Source: Lysinibacillus contaminans | Lineage (GTDB): Bacteria; Bacillota; Bacilli; Bacillales_A; Planococcaceae | Assembly: GCF_001278945.1 (NCBI RefSeq) | Contig: NZ_LGRV01000003.1 | Location: forward strand, 2,108,001 to 2,172,000 | Length of the DNA stretch: 64,000 bases | Reading direction: 5' to 3' | Part shown: positions 17,551 through 27,114 of the stretch, piece after piece | How positions within the stretch are numbered: position 1 is the stretch's first letter | Layout of the letters: each line of letters starts with the position of its first letter | Program-made: the position numbers and the translations under genes | The notes under the pieces: generated by a model | The model's input: the letters and a program-made list of their open reading frames with translations, nothing else | Databases searched by the model: none | Told to the model about the DNA's origin: nothing

Positions 17551-17598
17551 ATGGAAACATGTGTAGAAAGCAAGATAAAAGGCGATTTAGTTGAATGA
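17551..17598 (+). CDS. 15-codon leader ORF before the alpha/beta hydrolase
   Basis: AAGGAG lies 7 nt before ATG at 17551; the frame METCVESKIKGDLVE stops at 17598, overlapping the next ATG as ATGA. The hydrolase has no clear ribosome binding site of its own, so this short frame may couple its translation. Alternatively it is the truncated start of a lost gene. Confidence 0.5.
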   Translation: METCVESKIKGDLVE

Positions 17599-18689
17599 TT
17601 AAAACGGGGTTATTTTCCTTTTTAGTAATCATTCTCGTATTAATCGTTAGTTTATTTGGCTATCGTTTTTTCGCTCAAGAAAAAATAAAAAATGCAAGTG
17701 CTGCACAAATAAAGAATGGTGGAATTAGTGAATTAAAAGAAATTCTTGTAAACGGGGACAAACAATTTATTTTAGTGGATGGAAAAGATAAGACAAAACC
17801 ATTTTGTCTATTTCTACACGGTGGTCCAGGATCTCCATTTCCATACGGAGTAAGTGCTCGGTCATTATATCCCGAAATAACGGAGAGTTGTGTGGCAGTA
17901 TATTATGATCAAAGAGGATCAGGGAAAAGTTTTAACAAAGAGTTAAATATAAAAACGATGAACATTGATCAATTTATCGCAGATGCTAATGTTATAGTAG
18001 ATTATATAAGAAAGCACTATAAACAAGAAAAAATATATCTACTTGGGCAATCGTTCGGAACAGTGACAGGAACGCTATTAGTATCTAAATACCCTGAAAA
18101 GTTCCATGCATATTTAGGGATTTCACAATTAACAAGTACCGTTAAAGGCCAAGAAATCGGGTATACTTGGTTGGAAAATGAAGCTACTGAGAAGGACGAT
18201 AAAAAAACACTTCAAACCCTACAAGACTTAGGTGAAGGTCCTTATCTAGATGAAAAAGAGGATATCTTTAGTGGACTTATTGATCAGTATAGAGGGATGA
18301 ATTATTATGATGAAGATGTAGAAAAAGTTAATCTTTTTAATTTAGTAAAAGGGGCTTTCATTTCCCCTGACTACTCTCTACCTGATATATATCATTCTTT
18401 CATTACGGGGCCTAAGCTCAGTCTTATTGAAAGTAAAGAACTAAAAGAAGAAATTATCCTTACAGATTTTTTTCATACAATAAAAAAAATAGATGTACCT
18501 ATCTATTTTATTCAAGGGAAATATGATAAACAGACTAACTATGATTTAGCGAAACAGTACTATGAGTTATTAGACGCACCAAATGGCAAGGAATTTATAA
18601 CATTAGAAAATTCCGCTCATTACCCTAATACCCTTGATTCTGAGATTATCATTCGCACTATCAAAGAGATGGTAGTTAAAGAAAATTGA
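17595..18689 (+). CDS. Membrane-anchored alpha/beta hydrolase, proline iminopeptidase-like
   Basis: The 364-residue protein has an N-terminal membrane segment (residues 4-25) and an S33 hydrolase domain: oxyanion motif FLHGGPGSPF, DQRGSGKS, nucleophile GQSFGT, an aspartate near QGKYDKQTN and a histidine in NSAHYPN. The HGGPG motif is that of prolyl iminopeptidases, but substrate is unknown. It lies inside the lia cluster between liaH and liaF, behind a hairpin; B. subtilis has liaG there. Its AT-rich coding style and isolation suggest an insertion. A short ORF overlaps its start. Confidence 0.82.
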   Translation: MIKTGLFSFLVIILVLIVSLFGYRFFAQEKIKNASAAQIKNGGISELKEILVNGDKQFILVDGKDKTKPFCLFLHGGPGSPFPYGVSARSLYPEITESCVAVYYDQRGSGKSFNKELNIKTMNIDQFIADANVIVDYIRKHYKQEKIYLLGQSFGTVTGTLLVSKYPEKFHAYLGISQLTSTVKGQEIGYTWLENEATEKDDKKTLQTLQDLGEGPYLDEKEDIFSGLIDQYRGMNYYDEDVEKVNLFNLVKGAFISPDYSLPDIYHSFITGPKLSLIESKELKEEIILTDFFHTIKKIDVPIYFIQGKYDKQTNYDLAKQYYELLDAPNGKEFITLENSAHYPNTLDSEIIIRTIKEMVVKEN

Positions 18690-18776
18690 AATACATCTGC
18701 TTGAATGATAAAACGTTTTTCGAGGGAAGCATCTCGTCTTCTCTCACATATTTTTGTAGAAAGAAGGTGCATCCCT

Positions 18777-19460
18777 TTGCAAAACTTTAACACGAATAAA
18801 CTCTCTTTTTGGGTAATATGCTTCTTTTTACTTCTCTTTATTGAGTTGACGATTTTCAATAATGGCGGTGCTTTTTCGCTATTAATTGGGGCTGGCCTAC
18901 TCTATTTTAGTTATTCAAAAAACAGTAAATTTTTTAAATGGCTCGGTATTTTCTTTATTGCCATAGCGCTCTTTACGATGTGGAGTTTGCGCTTATTTAT
19001 CGTATTCCTGTTCTTATATATGCTTTATAACTACTTACAAAAAGAAAACGAGCCGAAAATTGTCGGTCATGCGCTTTTTGACAAACTACCTGCGACAAAA
19101 AATGAACTGTTTGGTACGACACCAGCTCCCATTGAGGCATTTAAATGGCAAGACGTCCAAATTCAGCGCCTTGCTGGTGATATTACTATTGATACGACAC
19201 AAACCATTTTACCTGCTGGAACTAGCCTAATTTCGATTCGCCAAGGGATCGGTAAAGTACAAATCCATGTACCTTACGAAATTCCGTTCCGCGTCCAATA
19301 TACGACACTGTTTGGTGACATCAAATGCTTAGATTTCGGTCCCCAACGTTTACTCAATGAAAGTGTGACGTTTACAGACGGCGAGCCTGAAGATGCAAAG
19401 CGCAAACTCATCATTCACGTTGCGACATGGCTTGGCGATTTGGAGGTGACTCGTAAATGA
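18777..19460 (+). CDS. liaF: LiaF-like envelope-stress regulator protein
   Basis: LiaF is the membrane inhibitor of the LiaSR two-component system. The 227-residue protein has four hydrophobic segments in its first ~100 residues and a C-terminal beta-rich LiaF domain (GDITIDTTQTILPAGTSLISIRQGIGKVQI, then TWLGDLEVT). A TTG at 18777, 7 nt after AAGGTG, is the likely start; the ATG at 18705 has no ribosome binding site. Its stop overlaps the liaS start (ATGA). Confidence 0.82.
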   Translation: MQNFNTNKLSFWVICFFLLLFIELTIFNNGGAFSLLIGAGLLYFSYSKNSKFFKWLGIFFIAIALFTMWSLRLFIVFLFLYMLYNYLQKENEPKIVGHALFDKLPATKNELFGTTPAPIEAFKWQDVQIQRLAGDITIDTTQTILPAGTSLISIRQGIGKVQIHVPYEIPFRVQYTTLFGDIKCLDFGPQRLLNESVTFTDGEPEDAKRKLIIHVATWLGDLEVTRK

Positions 19461-20494
19461 TTGCTTTCATTTCAAGAGTGTTTACCTTGTTCTTTCTATT
19501 TGTAGGTGCAGCTTTTGGTTTACTATTTTTAATATGGGGGAAGCCGAACGAAAAAGTATGGCAACCGTTATGGCAACAAACCTATGATGCTATTCCACTA
19601 GGTGGCGTGATTGTCATCAGTCTCTTTGTATTAAGTCTAGTGATTGCAGGGTGGATTAGCTCAACAGCTAGAACAAGAGAAGCTCAGGCAACACGCTTTG
19701 TAAAACAATTAGTCGAGCCTGACTTTGTGATACCAAAGAAACAACCACTACCAAAACCACTGAAAAAAGCACTAACACAAACAAGTGAACTAATCGACAC
19801 ACAACGTAAAAGTTTACAACGTCTTACCAATGAACGAGCTGAAGCAAATGATAAAGTGATTCAAGAGCAGATTATTGCAGAACGTCAGCGTCTAGCTCGT
19901 GAACTGCATGACTCCGTTTCTCAGCAATTATTCGCCGCTTCCATGCTTTTATCGGCCTTAACAGAAAGTAACGAAAACCCAACAGGATTAAAACAAGTGG
20001 AAAAAGTTGTACAACAGGCTCAGCTTGAAATGCGTGCGCTACTGCTACATTTACGTCCTGTCGCGCTGCACAATAAAACACTCGCACAAGGTTTAGAAGA
20101 ACTTATTATTGAGCTACAACAAAAAGTTTATTTTCATATAGAATACGAACTCGAGGAAATGGCCTTAACAAAAGCGGAGGAAGATCATTTATTCCGAATC
20201 GCACAAGAAGCACTATCGAATACATTGCGTCACGCAAAAGCGAGTGAAGTAGAGTTACTCCTTGTCGCACGTAATGGCTTAGCGATCTTACGTATTCAAG
20301 ATAACGGCCTCGGCTTTAACATTGAAGACGATAAGTCCACATCTTATGGTTTGAAAAATATTGCCGAACGTGCCGTTGAAATCGGCTGTACGTATAAAAT
20401 TGTTTCTGTACCCGACGTAGGTACGATTGTAGAAGTAAAAGTCCCATTGCAAAAGGAGGTCGAGCCAGATGATTCAAGTTCTGATCGTGGATGA
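19457..20494 (+). CDS. liaS: Sensor histidine kinase LiaS
   Basis: This 345-residue kinase has two N-terminal membrane segments (about residues 8-28 and 52-72) with a short loop, as intramembrane-sensing kinases do. It then has a HisKA_3 helix with [17 protein letters not shown] and a HATPase domain with [12 protein letters not shown] and DNGLGFN. GGAGGTGA precedes the ATG. It is followed by liaR with a 26-nt overlap. In Bacillus, LiaS phosphorylates LiaR under cell-wall stress and is held inactive by LiaF. Confidence 0.9.
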   Translation: MIAFISRVFTLFFLFVGAAFGLLFLIWGKPNEKVWQPLWQQTYDAIPLGGVIVISLFVLSLVIAGWISSTARTREAQATRFVKQLVEPDFVIPKKQPLPKPLKKALTQTSELIDTQRKSLQRLTNERAEANDKVIQEQIIAERQRLARELHDSVSQQLFAASMLLSALTESNENPTGLKQVEKVVQQAQLEMRALLLHLRPVALHNKTLAQGLEELIIELQQKVYFHIEYELEEMALTKAEEDHLFRIAQEALSNTLRHAKASEVELLLVARNGLAILRIQDNGLGFNIEDDKSTSYGLKNIAERAVEIGCTYKIVSVPDVGTIVEVKVPLQKEVEPDDSSSDRG

Positions 20495-21101
20495 CCACGA
20501 AATGGTGCGCATTGGCGTTTCTGCCTATTTGTCAGCGCAACCTGATATAACTGTCGTCGGTGAAGCTGAAAACGGCAAACAAGCGGTGGAGCGTGCACTT
20601 GCTCTTCGCCCAGATATTATTTTAATGGATAATGTCATGCCCGTTATGACAGGTCCTGAAGCCACTGTGGAAATATTAGCAGCCTGGCCCGAAGCGAAAA
20701 TTATGATGGTCACTAGCTTTTTAGATGATGACAAAGTATATCCTGCTTTAGAGGCAGGCGCTGTCAGTTATATTTTAAAAACTTCCAATGCCAAGCAAAT
20801 TGCCGATGCCATTCGTAAAACAATGGGCGGTGAAACCGTATTAGAGCCCGAAGTAACTTCCAAAATGATGCACCGCATGCGTTACGGTTCAAGCACACCA
20901 TTATTTGAACAGCTTACAGAACGAGAAATGGAAGTACTATTGTTGATGGCAAAAGGAAAGGCCAACCAGGAAATTGCGGATAACTTATTCATTGCATTGA
21001 AAACCGTGAAAACACATGTTAGTAATATTTTGGCGAAACTTGAAGTACAAGATCGTACACAAGCGGTGGTTTATGCGTTTCAAAATGGTTTAGCGAAATA
21101 A
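20469..21101 (+). CDS. liaR: Response regulator LiaR (NarL/LuxR type)
   Basis: The 210-residue regulator has a receiver domain with DD at residues 8-9, the phosphorylated Asp54 in ILMDNVMP, and Lys near FLDDDK/ILKTSN. The C-terminal LuxR-type helix-turn-helix runs [26 protein letters not shown] and continues to KTHVSNIL. Start at 20469 with AGGAGG at 9 nt inside the end of liaS. It should activate the liaI promoter. A 21-bp tandem array begins 10 nt after its stop. Confidence 0.92.
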   Translation: MIQVLIVDDHEMVRIGVSAYLSAQPDITVVGEAENGKQAVERALALRPDIILMDNVMPVMTGPEATVEILAAWPEAKIMMVTSFLDDDKVYPALEAGAVSYILKTSNAKQIADAIRKTMGGETVLEPEVTSKMMHRMRYGSSTPLFEQLTEREMEVLLLMAKGKANQEIADNLFIALKTVKTHVSNILAKLEVQDRTQAVVYAFQNGLAK

Positions 21102-21110
21102 CTGGAAGCT

Positions 21111-21226
21111 TATCGGCTATATTGTGAGGTCTACCGGCTATTTTTGATGTTCTATCAGCGATTATGGGGAGTTTATCGGCGATTCTGACTTTGTTATCGG
21201 CGATATTTATCATTCTATCAGCTAAA
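21111..21226 (+). repeat. Tandem array of six 21-bp units, second locus
   Basis: TATC(A/G)GC-type cores start at 21111, 21132 (TACCGGC), 21153, 21174, 21195 and 21216, exactly 21 nt apart, with unrelated 10-nt spacers. Orientation relative to the upstream gene is the same as at 11588-11724. On the minus strand a frame reads IADK-type heptads. The last unit runs into the terminator at 21224. Confidence 0.88.
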
Positions 21227-21265
21227 AGAGGACTGCATATTCTAGAAGAATACAGTCCTCTTTTT
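21224..21265. terminator. Bidirectional terminator between liaR and the LCP gene
   Basis: AAAAGAGGACTG pairs with CAGTCCTCTTTT, with ATATTC/GAATA pairing further in. A and T runs lie on the two sides. It serves the convergent liaR and LCP genes. Confidence 0.85.
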
Positions 21266-21266
21266 G

Positions 21267-22208
21267 CTAAACTCCTAAATGTTCGCTTAATTCTTCACTA
21301 ACCTGATTTACTTCTTCCTCATCTAATATGTAGTACCAATACTTATCAATTGTTTGTCCAACGCCATTCTCGAATTGCAATTGTTCGATTTTACCATCTA
21401 ACTTACCATACAATTTTTGCAAGTCCATCAATTGAGAAGCGGTAAAATTCATTTTGACATTATCACCGAGCACCTTAAATATATCGTTTAGTTGCAGTAA
21501 TATTTTGGGGTTTTTCGCTTCAGATAGCAAGGCTTCAAGCAATTGCTTTTGTCTTACCTGTCTGCCAAAATCACCTCGAGGATCTTCATATCGAATTCTT
21601 GAAAACACGAGTGCTTCATCTCCATTTAGTGTGATTTTACCTTTAGGAAAACTATATTTACCGTGAGCTAAATCCATATCATTATTTATTTCAATGCCAT
21701 CCACTACGTCAATTATCGATAAAAAGCCTTCCATATTAACCGCAACATAGTAATGAATAGGAATCGATAATAGATGCTCAACTGTATTGATTGTCATGGA
21801 AATACCGCCACGCGCATAGGCATGATTGATTTTTTCTGTCGTGTTATTGCCAATTATGTCAACACGTGAATCCCTTGGAATGCTAAGCATTTTAATTGTA
21901 CCTATTTCCGGATTTACTGTAGCGACGATCATTGTATCCGTTCTCCCACTATCACTTTTCCGTTCATCAATCCCTAGAAGTAATACAGAAAACGGCTCTG
22001 AATGAGGTGTTTGATCTGATGTTGCCATATTAGATGCTCCCTTTATTTCTTCTGACCCATTCATCTTCACCAATGCCTTTTTAAAAGAGTAATAATTTGT
22101 ACTAGCCCATGCTATGCCGATGAATACAACAAATAAGGAACCAAATAAAATCAGTTTTTTCATTCGCATTCTTTTTCTCTTCGTAGTTCGTGTTATTTTT
22201 TTATCCAT
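21267..22208 (-). CDS. LytR-CpsA-Psr family cell-wall ligase
   Basis: LCP proteins transfer anionic glycopolymers such as teichoic acid from lipid carrier to peptidoglycan. The 313-residue protein has a basic N-terminus, one membrane segment (residues ~16-36) and an extracytoplasmic LCP domain: LLLGIDER, GRTDTMIVATVNP, SIPRDSRVDI, AYARGG and GDFGRQVRQKQLL with the catalytic-type arginines. The ATG at 22208 has GGAGAG at 6 nt. It lies next to the lia operon, in keeping with an envelope role. Confidence 0.88.
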   Translation of the reverse strand: MDKKITRTTKRKRMRMKKLILFGSLFVVFIGIAWASTNYYSFKKALVKMNGSEEIKGASNMATSDQTPHSEPFSVLLLGIDERKSDSGRTDTMIVATVNPEIGTIKMLSIPRDSRVDIIGNNTTEKINHAYARGGISMTINTVEHLLSIPIHYYVAVNMEGFLSIIDVVDGIEINNDMDLAHGKYSFPKGKITLNGDEALVFSRIRYEDPRGDFGRQVRQKQLLEALLSEAKNPKILLQLNDIFKVLGDNVKMNFTASQLMDLQKLYGKLDGKIEQLQFENGVGQTIDKYWYYILDEEEVNQVSEELSEHLGV

Positions 22209-22469
22209 TATTATCTCTCCAAAAAAATCCATTTTTATATACTATAACGCAATTCCCCAACAATAGTTCCTTTTTATAAGTTAATCCTTTTATAAAAATG
22301 ATTAACTAGGGCTCTTAAAGCGTCAATTTGTATGGGATGATCCCCGCTTCGTAATGAAAAATGATTAAAACGAAAGGAGGGAGTACTATCTCCCCTCCTT
22401 CCATTTTATAGATGAATAATATCAGGCGTATTGATTAATCAATTTTAACCACCACTATTAAAATGGGAA

Positions 22470-22527
22470 GTTGATTTCCGCTAGGATGCTCACTTTCCGC
22501 AGGCAAGCATATTCCGCTAAAATCAAC
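22470..22527. repeat. Short inverted-repeat element in the intergenic region
   Basis: GTTGATTT (22470-22477) and AAATCAAC (22520-22527) are perfect inverted ends, and ATGCT/AGCAT pair inside. TTGATTTCCGCT and CTTTCCGC resemble the left part of the repeat at 4535, so it may be a deleted or distant member of that family. No ORF is present in 22209-22630. Confidence 0.45.
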
Positions 22528-22631
22528 AAAAAAATTTAGAATGAAAAGGACTTTTACTTATTTATAGGCACAGTCTTTATACAAAATAATAGTTGTTTAT
22601 ATTGCCTTTTCGAAAACATCCAAAAATAAAA

Positions 22632-22671
22632 AAATACCGCAACGCTCTTATTAGAGCATTGCGGTATTTTT
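22632..22671 (-). terminator. Probable tkt terminator
   Basis: AAATACCGCAATGCTCTAATAAGAGCGTTGCGGTATTT on the minus strand is a near-perfect 16-bp stem followed by a T run. It lies about 200 nt after the tkt stop, giving a long 3' region. Confidence 0.85.
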
Positions 22672-22862
22672 AACTGTATTCAGTCTAAGTCTTTTACCTA
22701 AATAGGTTGGGCAATGAATAATGATTTCAACCTTTATTCATTAAGTGCTCAAACACCGACTGAATACAGTTAAAGCCTCTGGCAGATGTCATGGATTTTG
22801 AAAGGAGTTAATTGTGCAAGCACAATTCAAAATCCAGACACAATTACGCCGAGGCGCAATTG
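22670..22862. other. Structured element in the 3' region of tkt
   Basis: Three structures lie in a row. TTAACTGTATTCAGTC (22670-22685) and GACTGAATACAGTTAA (22758-22773) are a perfect 16-bp inverted repeat. Inside it AGGTTG (22704-22709) pairs with CAACCT (22728-22733) while AATGAATAA (22713-22721) pairs with TTATTCATT (22734-22742), an interleaved, pseudoknot-like order. TGGATTTTG (22792) pairs with CAAAATCCA (22828) enclosing AATTGTGC/GCACAATT. CAATTaCGCC/GGCGcAATTG follows at 22841-22862. On plus, AAAGGAG precedes a GTG in the bulge, opening a short frame that runs into tkt antisense. Confidence 0.7.
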
Positions 22863-22870
22863 AGAGTAAA

Positions 22871-24865
22871 TTAAAGTGCTTTCACTTTTGCTACAACATT
22901 TTCAACTGTGAAGCCGTATTTTTCCATTACTAATTCGCCTGGTGCAGATGCGCCGAACTTGTCGATTGCAAGTACGTCACCTTCGAAACCAGTGTATTTA
23001 TGCCAGCCGAATGATGAGCCCATTTCGATTGCAAGACGTTTTGTTACAGCTTTTGGAAGAACTGATTCTTTGTATGCTGCGTCTTGTTTTTCGAAGCGAT
23101 CCATTGAAGGCATTGACACAACTGCTACATCGATACCTTCAGCTTTTAATGCTTTTTGTGCCTCTACAGCTAGTGAAACTTCAGAGCCTGTTGCAATGAT
23201 TAGTGCATCTGCCACTTCTTTAGATGCTGGTGATACTGTGTATGCACCTTTTTTAACGCCTTCACGAACTGTGTCGATTGAAGCGTTAAGTACTGGTAAG
23301 TTTTGACGAGATAAAACTAAAACAGTCGGTGTTTTTTCAGCAGATACAGCAAGTTCCCAAGCAACTGCAGATTCGTTTGCATCAGCTGGACGAATCACAG
23401 AAAGATTTGGCATCGCGCGTAGTGATGCTAAATGTTCAACTGGTTCGTGTGTAGGGCCATCTTCCCCAACAGCAATTGAGTCATGTGTGAACACATAAGT
23501 AACAGGTAGACCCATTAAAGCTGAAAGACGGATAGCTGGTCGAACATAGTCAGAGAATACGAAGAACGTACCACCGAAGACATTTACACCACCGTGAAGT
23601 GCCATACCGTTCATAGCTGCTCCCATTGCAAATTCACGTACACCAAACCAAATATTACGGCCTGCGTAGTCGTCTGCTGAGAAGTCGCCTGCACCCTTCA
23701 TAGTCGTTTTGTTTGAACCAGCAAGGTCCGCACTACCACCGAAGAATGAAGGTGTTTTCTTCGCGATTGCATTGATTGCATCACCTGAAGAAGAACGAGT
23801 TGCAACAGATTTACCTACTTCATATACAGGTAATTCTGATGCGAAGTCTTCAGGTAATTTACCGTTCATCGCATTTTCGAATTGTGCAGCTAATTCAGGG
23901 AATTCAGCTTTATACGCTTCGAATTTTTTATTCCAAGCCGCTTCAGGTTGAGCACCTTGCTCTTCAGCTGCTGCTTTATATGTGTCATACACTTCAGCAG
24001 GAATTTGGAATGGCTCATGTGGCCACTCATAAGCCGCTTTTGTTAATAGTACTTCGTCTGAACCAAGTGGTGCACCGTGTGAATCTGATTTACCTGATTT
24101 ATTTGGTGAACCGAAACCAATGACTGTTTTTACTTCGATGATTGTTGGTTTACCTTTTGATTTTTTTGCTTTTTCGATTGCTTTATTAATAGCTTTAATA
24201 TCGGTACCATCAGCTACATGGATATAGTTCCAACCGTATGATTCAAAGCGTTTTTCAATGTTTTCAGAGAATGATTTTTCTAAATCACCATCTAAAGAAA
24301 TATCATTTGAATCGTAAAGTACAATTAGTTTTTCTAATTTCAAGTGACCTGCTAAAGAAATTGCCTCAGCAGCTACACCTTCCATTAAGTCACCATCTCC
24401 GCAAAGTGCGTATGTGTAGTGGTCAACGATTTCATGACCTGGTTTGTTGTAAGTTGCCGCTAAATGACGCTCAGCCATTGCCATACCAACTGACATAGCA
24501 ATCCCTTGACCAAGAGGACCAGTAGTAGCTTCTACTCCAACCGTATGACCGTATTCAGGATGACCTGGAGTTAATGAGTCCCATTGACGGAAGTTCTTAA
24601 TTTCCTCCATTGGTAAGCCGTAACCACCAAGGTGAAGTAAGCTATATAAAAGCATTGAACCATGACCTGCTGAAAGTACGAAACGGTCACGGTTAGCCCA
24701 TTTAGGATTAGCAGGGTTGTGACGAAGTTGTTTCGTCCAAAGCGTATAAGCCATTGGCGCTGCCCCCATTGGTAAGCCTGGGTGGCCTGAGTTTGCTTTT
24801 TCAATTGCATCGATTGACAATGTTCGGATAGCATTTATCGCTAGTTGATCTGCATGTTGAGTCAT
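22871..24865 (-). CDS. tkt: Transketolase
   Basis: Transketolase moves two-carbon units in the pentose phosphate pathway with thiamine diphosphate. The 664-residue protein has the N-terminal TPP domain ([41 protein letters not shown] with the metal motif), the pyrimidine domain with [14 protein letters not shown] carrying the catalytic glutamate, and a C-terminal domain. It is downstream of ynzC in the same order as B. subtilis. Full length. Confidence 0.97.
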   Translation of the reverse strand: MTQHADQLAINAIRTLSIDAIEKANSGHPGLPMGAAPMAYTLWTKQLRHNPANPKWANRDRFVLSAGHGSMLLYSLLHLGGYGLPMEEIKNFRQWDSLTPGHPEYGHTVGVEATTGPLGQGIAMSVGMAMAERHLAATYNKPGHEIVDHYTYALCGDGDLMEGVAAEAISLAGHLKLEKLIVLYDSNDISLDGDLEKSFSENIEKRFESYGWNYIHVADGTDIKAINKAIEKAKKSKGKPTIIEVKTVIGFGSPNKSGKSDSHGAPLGSDEVLLTKAAYEWPHEPFQIPAEVYDTYKAAAEEQGAQPEAAWNKKFEAYKAEFPELAAQFENAMNGKLPEDFASELPVYEVGKSVATRSSSGDAINAIAKKTPSFFGGSADLAGSNKTTMKGAGDFSADDYAGRNIWFGVREFAMGAAMNGMALHGGVNVFGGTFFVFSDYVRPAIRLSALMGLPVTYVFTHDSIAVGEDGPTHEPVEHLASLRAMPNLSVIRPADANESAVAWELAVSAEKTPTVLVLSRQNLPVLNASIDTVREGVKKGAYTVSPASKEVADALIIATGSEVSLAVEAQKALKAEGIDVAVVSMPSMDRFEKQDAAYKESVLPKAVTKRLAIEMGSSFGWHKYTGFEGDVLAIDKFGASAPGELVMEKYGFTVENVVAKVKAL

Positions 24866-24992
24866 AATATTGTGACATCCTTTCTCGTCCTATATATTGT
24901 TCTTTTACAGTTTAGTCAAGATTGCATTAGAAAACAATGCTTTTGTTATACTAATTAGGATTTGTGACATACTAAATAAAAAATGTGTCACA

Positions 24993-25226
24993 TTAATTTA
25001 AAAATTTATTTTTTTTAGCTTTTCTTACCTTTTCCGGAGTTACATCATTACCGGCTTCATCGACTACTTTTACATTTTCAATTGTATCACGCATTGTCGC
25101 ACGGAAGGTGGCTAAGTATTCTTGGCGAAGGGCTGTTCGTTCCTTCGCTTCTACTTCTGTTAGGTTTCCCGCTTTTGCTTTAGCTGATAATTCATTGATT
25201 CGATTAATTTTTTCTTTCGATAACAT
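24993..25226 (-). CDS. ynzC: YnzC, DUF896/UPF0291 family protein
   Basis: The 77-residue protein starts [22 protein letters not shown] and contains [21 protein letters not shown], both hallmark stretches of DUF896. It is a small helical cytoplasmic protein of unknown exact role, in B. subtilis part of the lexA-controlled yneA-yneB-ynzC group. It follows yneB by 64 nt and precedes tkt. Confidence 0.9.
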   Translation of the reverse strand: MLSKEKINRINELSAKAKAGNLTEVEAKERTALRQEYLATFRATMRDTIENVKVVDEAGNDVTPEKVRKAKKNKFLN

Positions 25227-25290
25227 TATTCCACACCTCTTTCGTACTTATACTACTACAAAAATATGCAAAAAAGATTAGAAGTGCAAA

Positions 25291-26267
<977 letters not shown>

Positions 26268-26286
26268 CAACCATGTCCCCTTTTTT

Positions 26287-26376
26287 CGAATACTTGTTCG
26301 GAATGTATGTTCTCATAATAAAACGAACAAACGTTTTTGTCAAACACTTTTCGAACCTATGTTTGCATACGTGTTC
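26287..26376. promoter_or_regulatory. Cluster of LexA (SOS) box-like sites
   Basis: Sites near the Gram-positive SOS box CGAACn4GTTCG occur at 26287 (CGAATACTTGTTCG), 26300 (GGAATGTATGTTCT), 26324 (CGAACAAACGTTTT), 26352 (CGAACCTATGTTTG) and about 26363 (ending GTTCG). They lie between the divergent lexA and yneA starts, as in B. subtilis. Three are strong and two weaker by eye. Confidence 0.85.
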
Positions 26377-26436
26377 GCATTCTGCTATACTACTTTATAA
26401 GTAAAACGAGTACATAAAGTTAAAGAGGTGAGCATT

Positions 26437-27054
26437 ATGAAAAAAGTTTCGAAAAGGCAAGAGGACATTTTGGCATTCATTAAAGAAGAGGTTCGCGCTA
26501 AGGGCTATCCACCATCTGTACGTGAGATTGGAGAAGCTGTAGGCCTTGCTTCTAGCTCGACTGTGCACGGACATTTAGCACGTTTAGAACAAAAAGGTTT
26601 AATTCGCCGTGACCCAACAAAACCACGCGCTATCGAAATCTTAGAACCTGAGGATACTATTCAAAAGCAAAGTGTCATTCACGTCCCTTTAGTTGGTAAA
26701 GTTACAGCCGGTTCACCGATTACAGCGATTGAAAACATTGAGGAATATTTCCCGTTACCAGACACATACGGTACGAGTGAAGATCAATTATTCATGCTAG
26801 AAATTATGGGTGAATCAATGATTGACGCAGGCATCTTAGACGGTGATTTAGTTATTGTAAAGCAAAAATCAACAGCAAATAACGGGGACATTGTTGTAGC
26901 GATGACAGAAGAAGACGAAGCAACAGTTAAACGTTTCTACAAAGAAAAAACGCATTTCCGCCTACAACCTGAAAACGCTACAATGGAACCAATTATTGTG
27001 AACCAAGTATCGATTTTAGGACAAGTAGTTGGCCTATATCGTCGCGTACACTAG
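26437..27054 (+). CDS. lexA: SOS repressor LexA
   Basis: LexA has a winged-helix DNA-binding domain ([15 protein letters not shown], then [23 protein letters not shown]) and an autoproteolytic domain. With the ATG at 26437 the protein is 205 residues, and the cleavage pair Ala91-Gly92, Ser127 in MGESM and Lys165 fall at the B. subtilis numbers. GAGGTG precedes the ATG. It represses itself and yneA through the adjacent sites. Confidence 0.97.
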   Translation: MKKVSKRQEDILAFIKEEVRAKGYPPSVREIGEAVGLASSSTVHGHLARLEQKGLIRRDPTKPRAIEILEPEDTIQKQSVIHVPLVGKVTAGSPITAIENIEEYFPLPDTYGTSEDQLFMLEIMGESMIDAGILDGDLVIVKQKSTANNGDIVVAMTEEDEATVKRFYKEKTHFRLQPENATMEPIIVNQVSILGQVVGLYRRVH

Positions 27055-27062
27055 TAAATGAC

Positions 27063-27110
27063 AAAGCTGTCCCATTAGTCAGAAACTGACTGTATCGGAC
27101 AGCTTTTTTT
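27063..27110 (+). terminator. lexA terminator
   Basis: AAAGCTGTCC pairs with GGACAGCTTT and AGTCAG with CTGACT inside; a run of seven T follows. It lies 8 nt past the lexA stop. Confidence 0.88.
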
Positions 27111-27114
27111 GTCT

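Noticed and set aside
22801..22920. Plus-strand ORF starting GTG in the tkt 3' element as a gene
   Set aside because: It runs antisense into tkt and ends soon; kept only as an observation.
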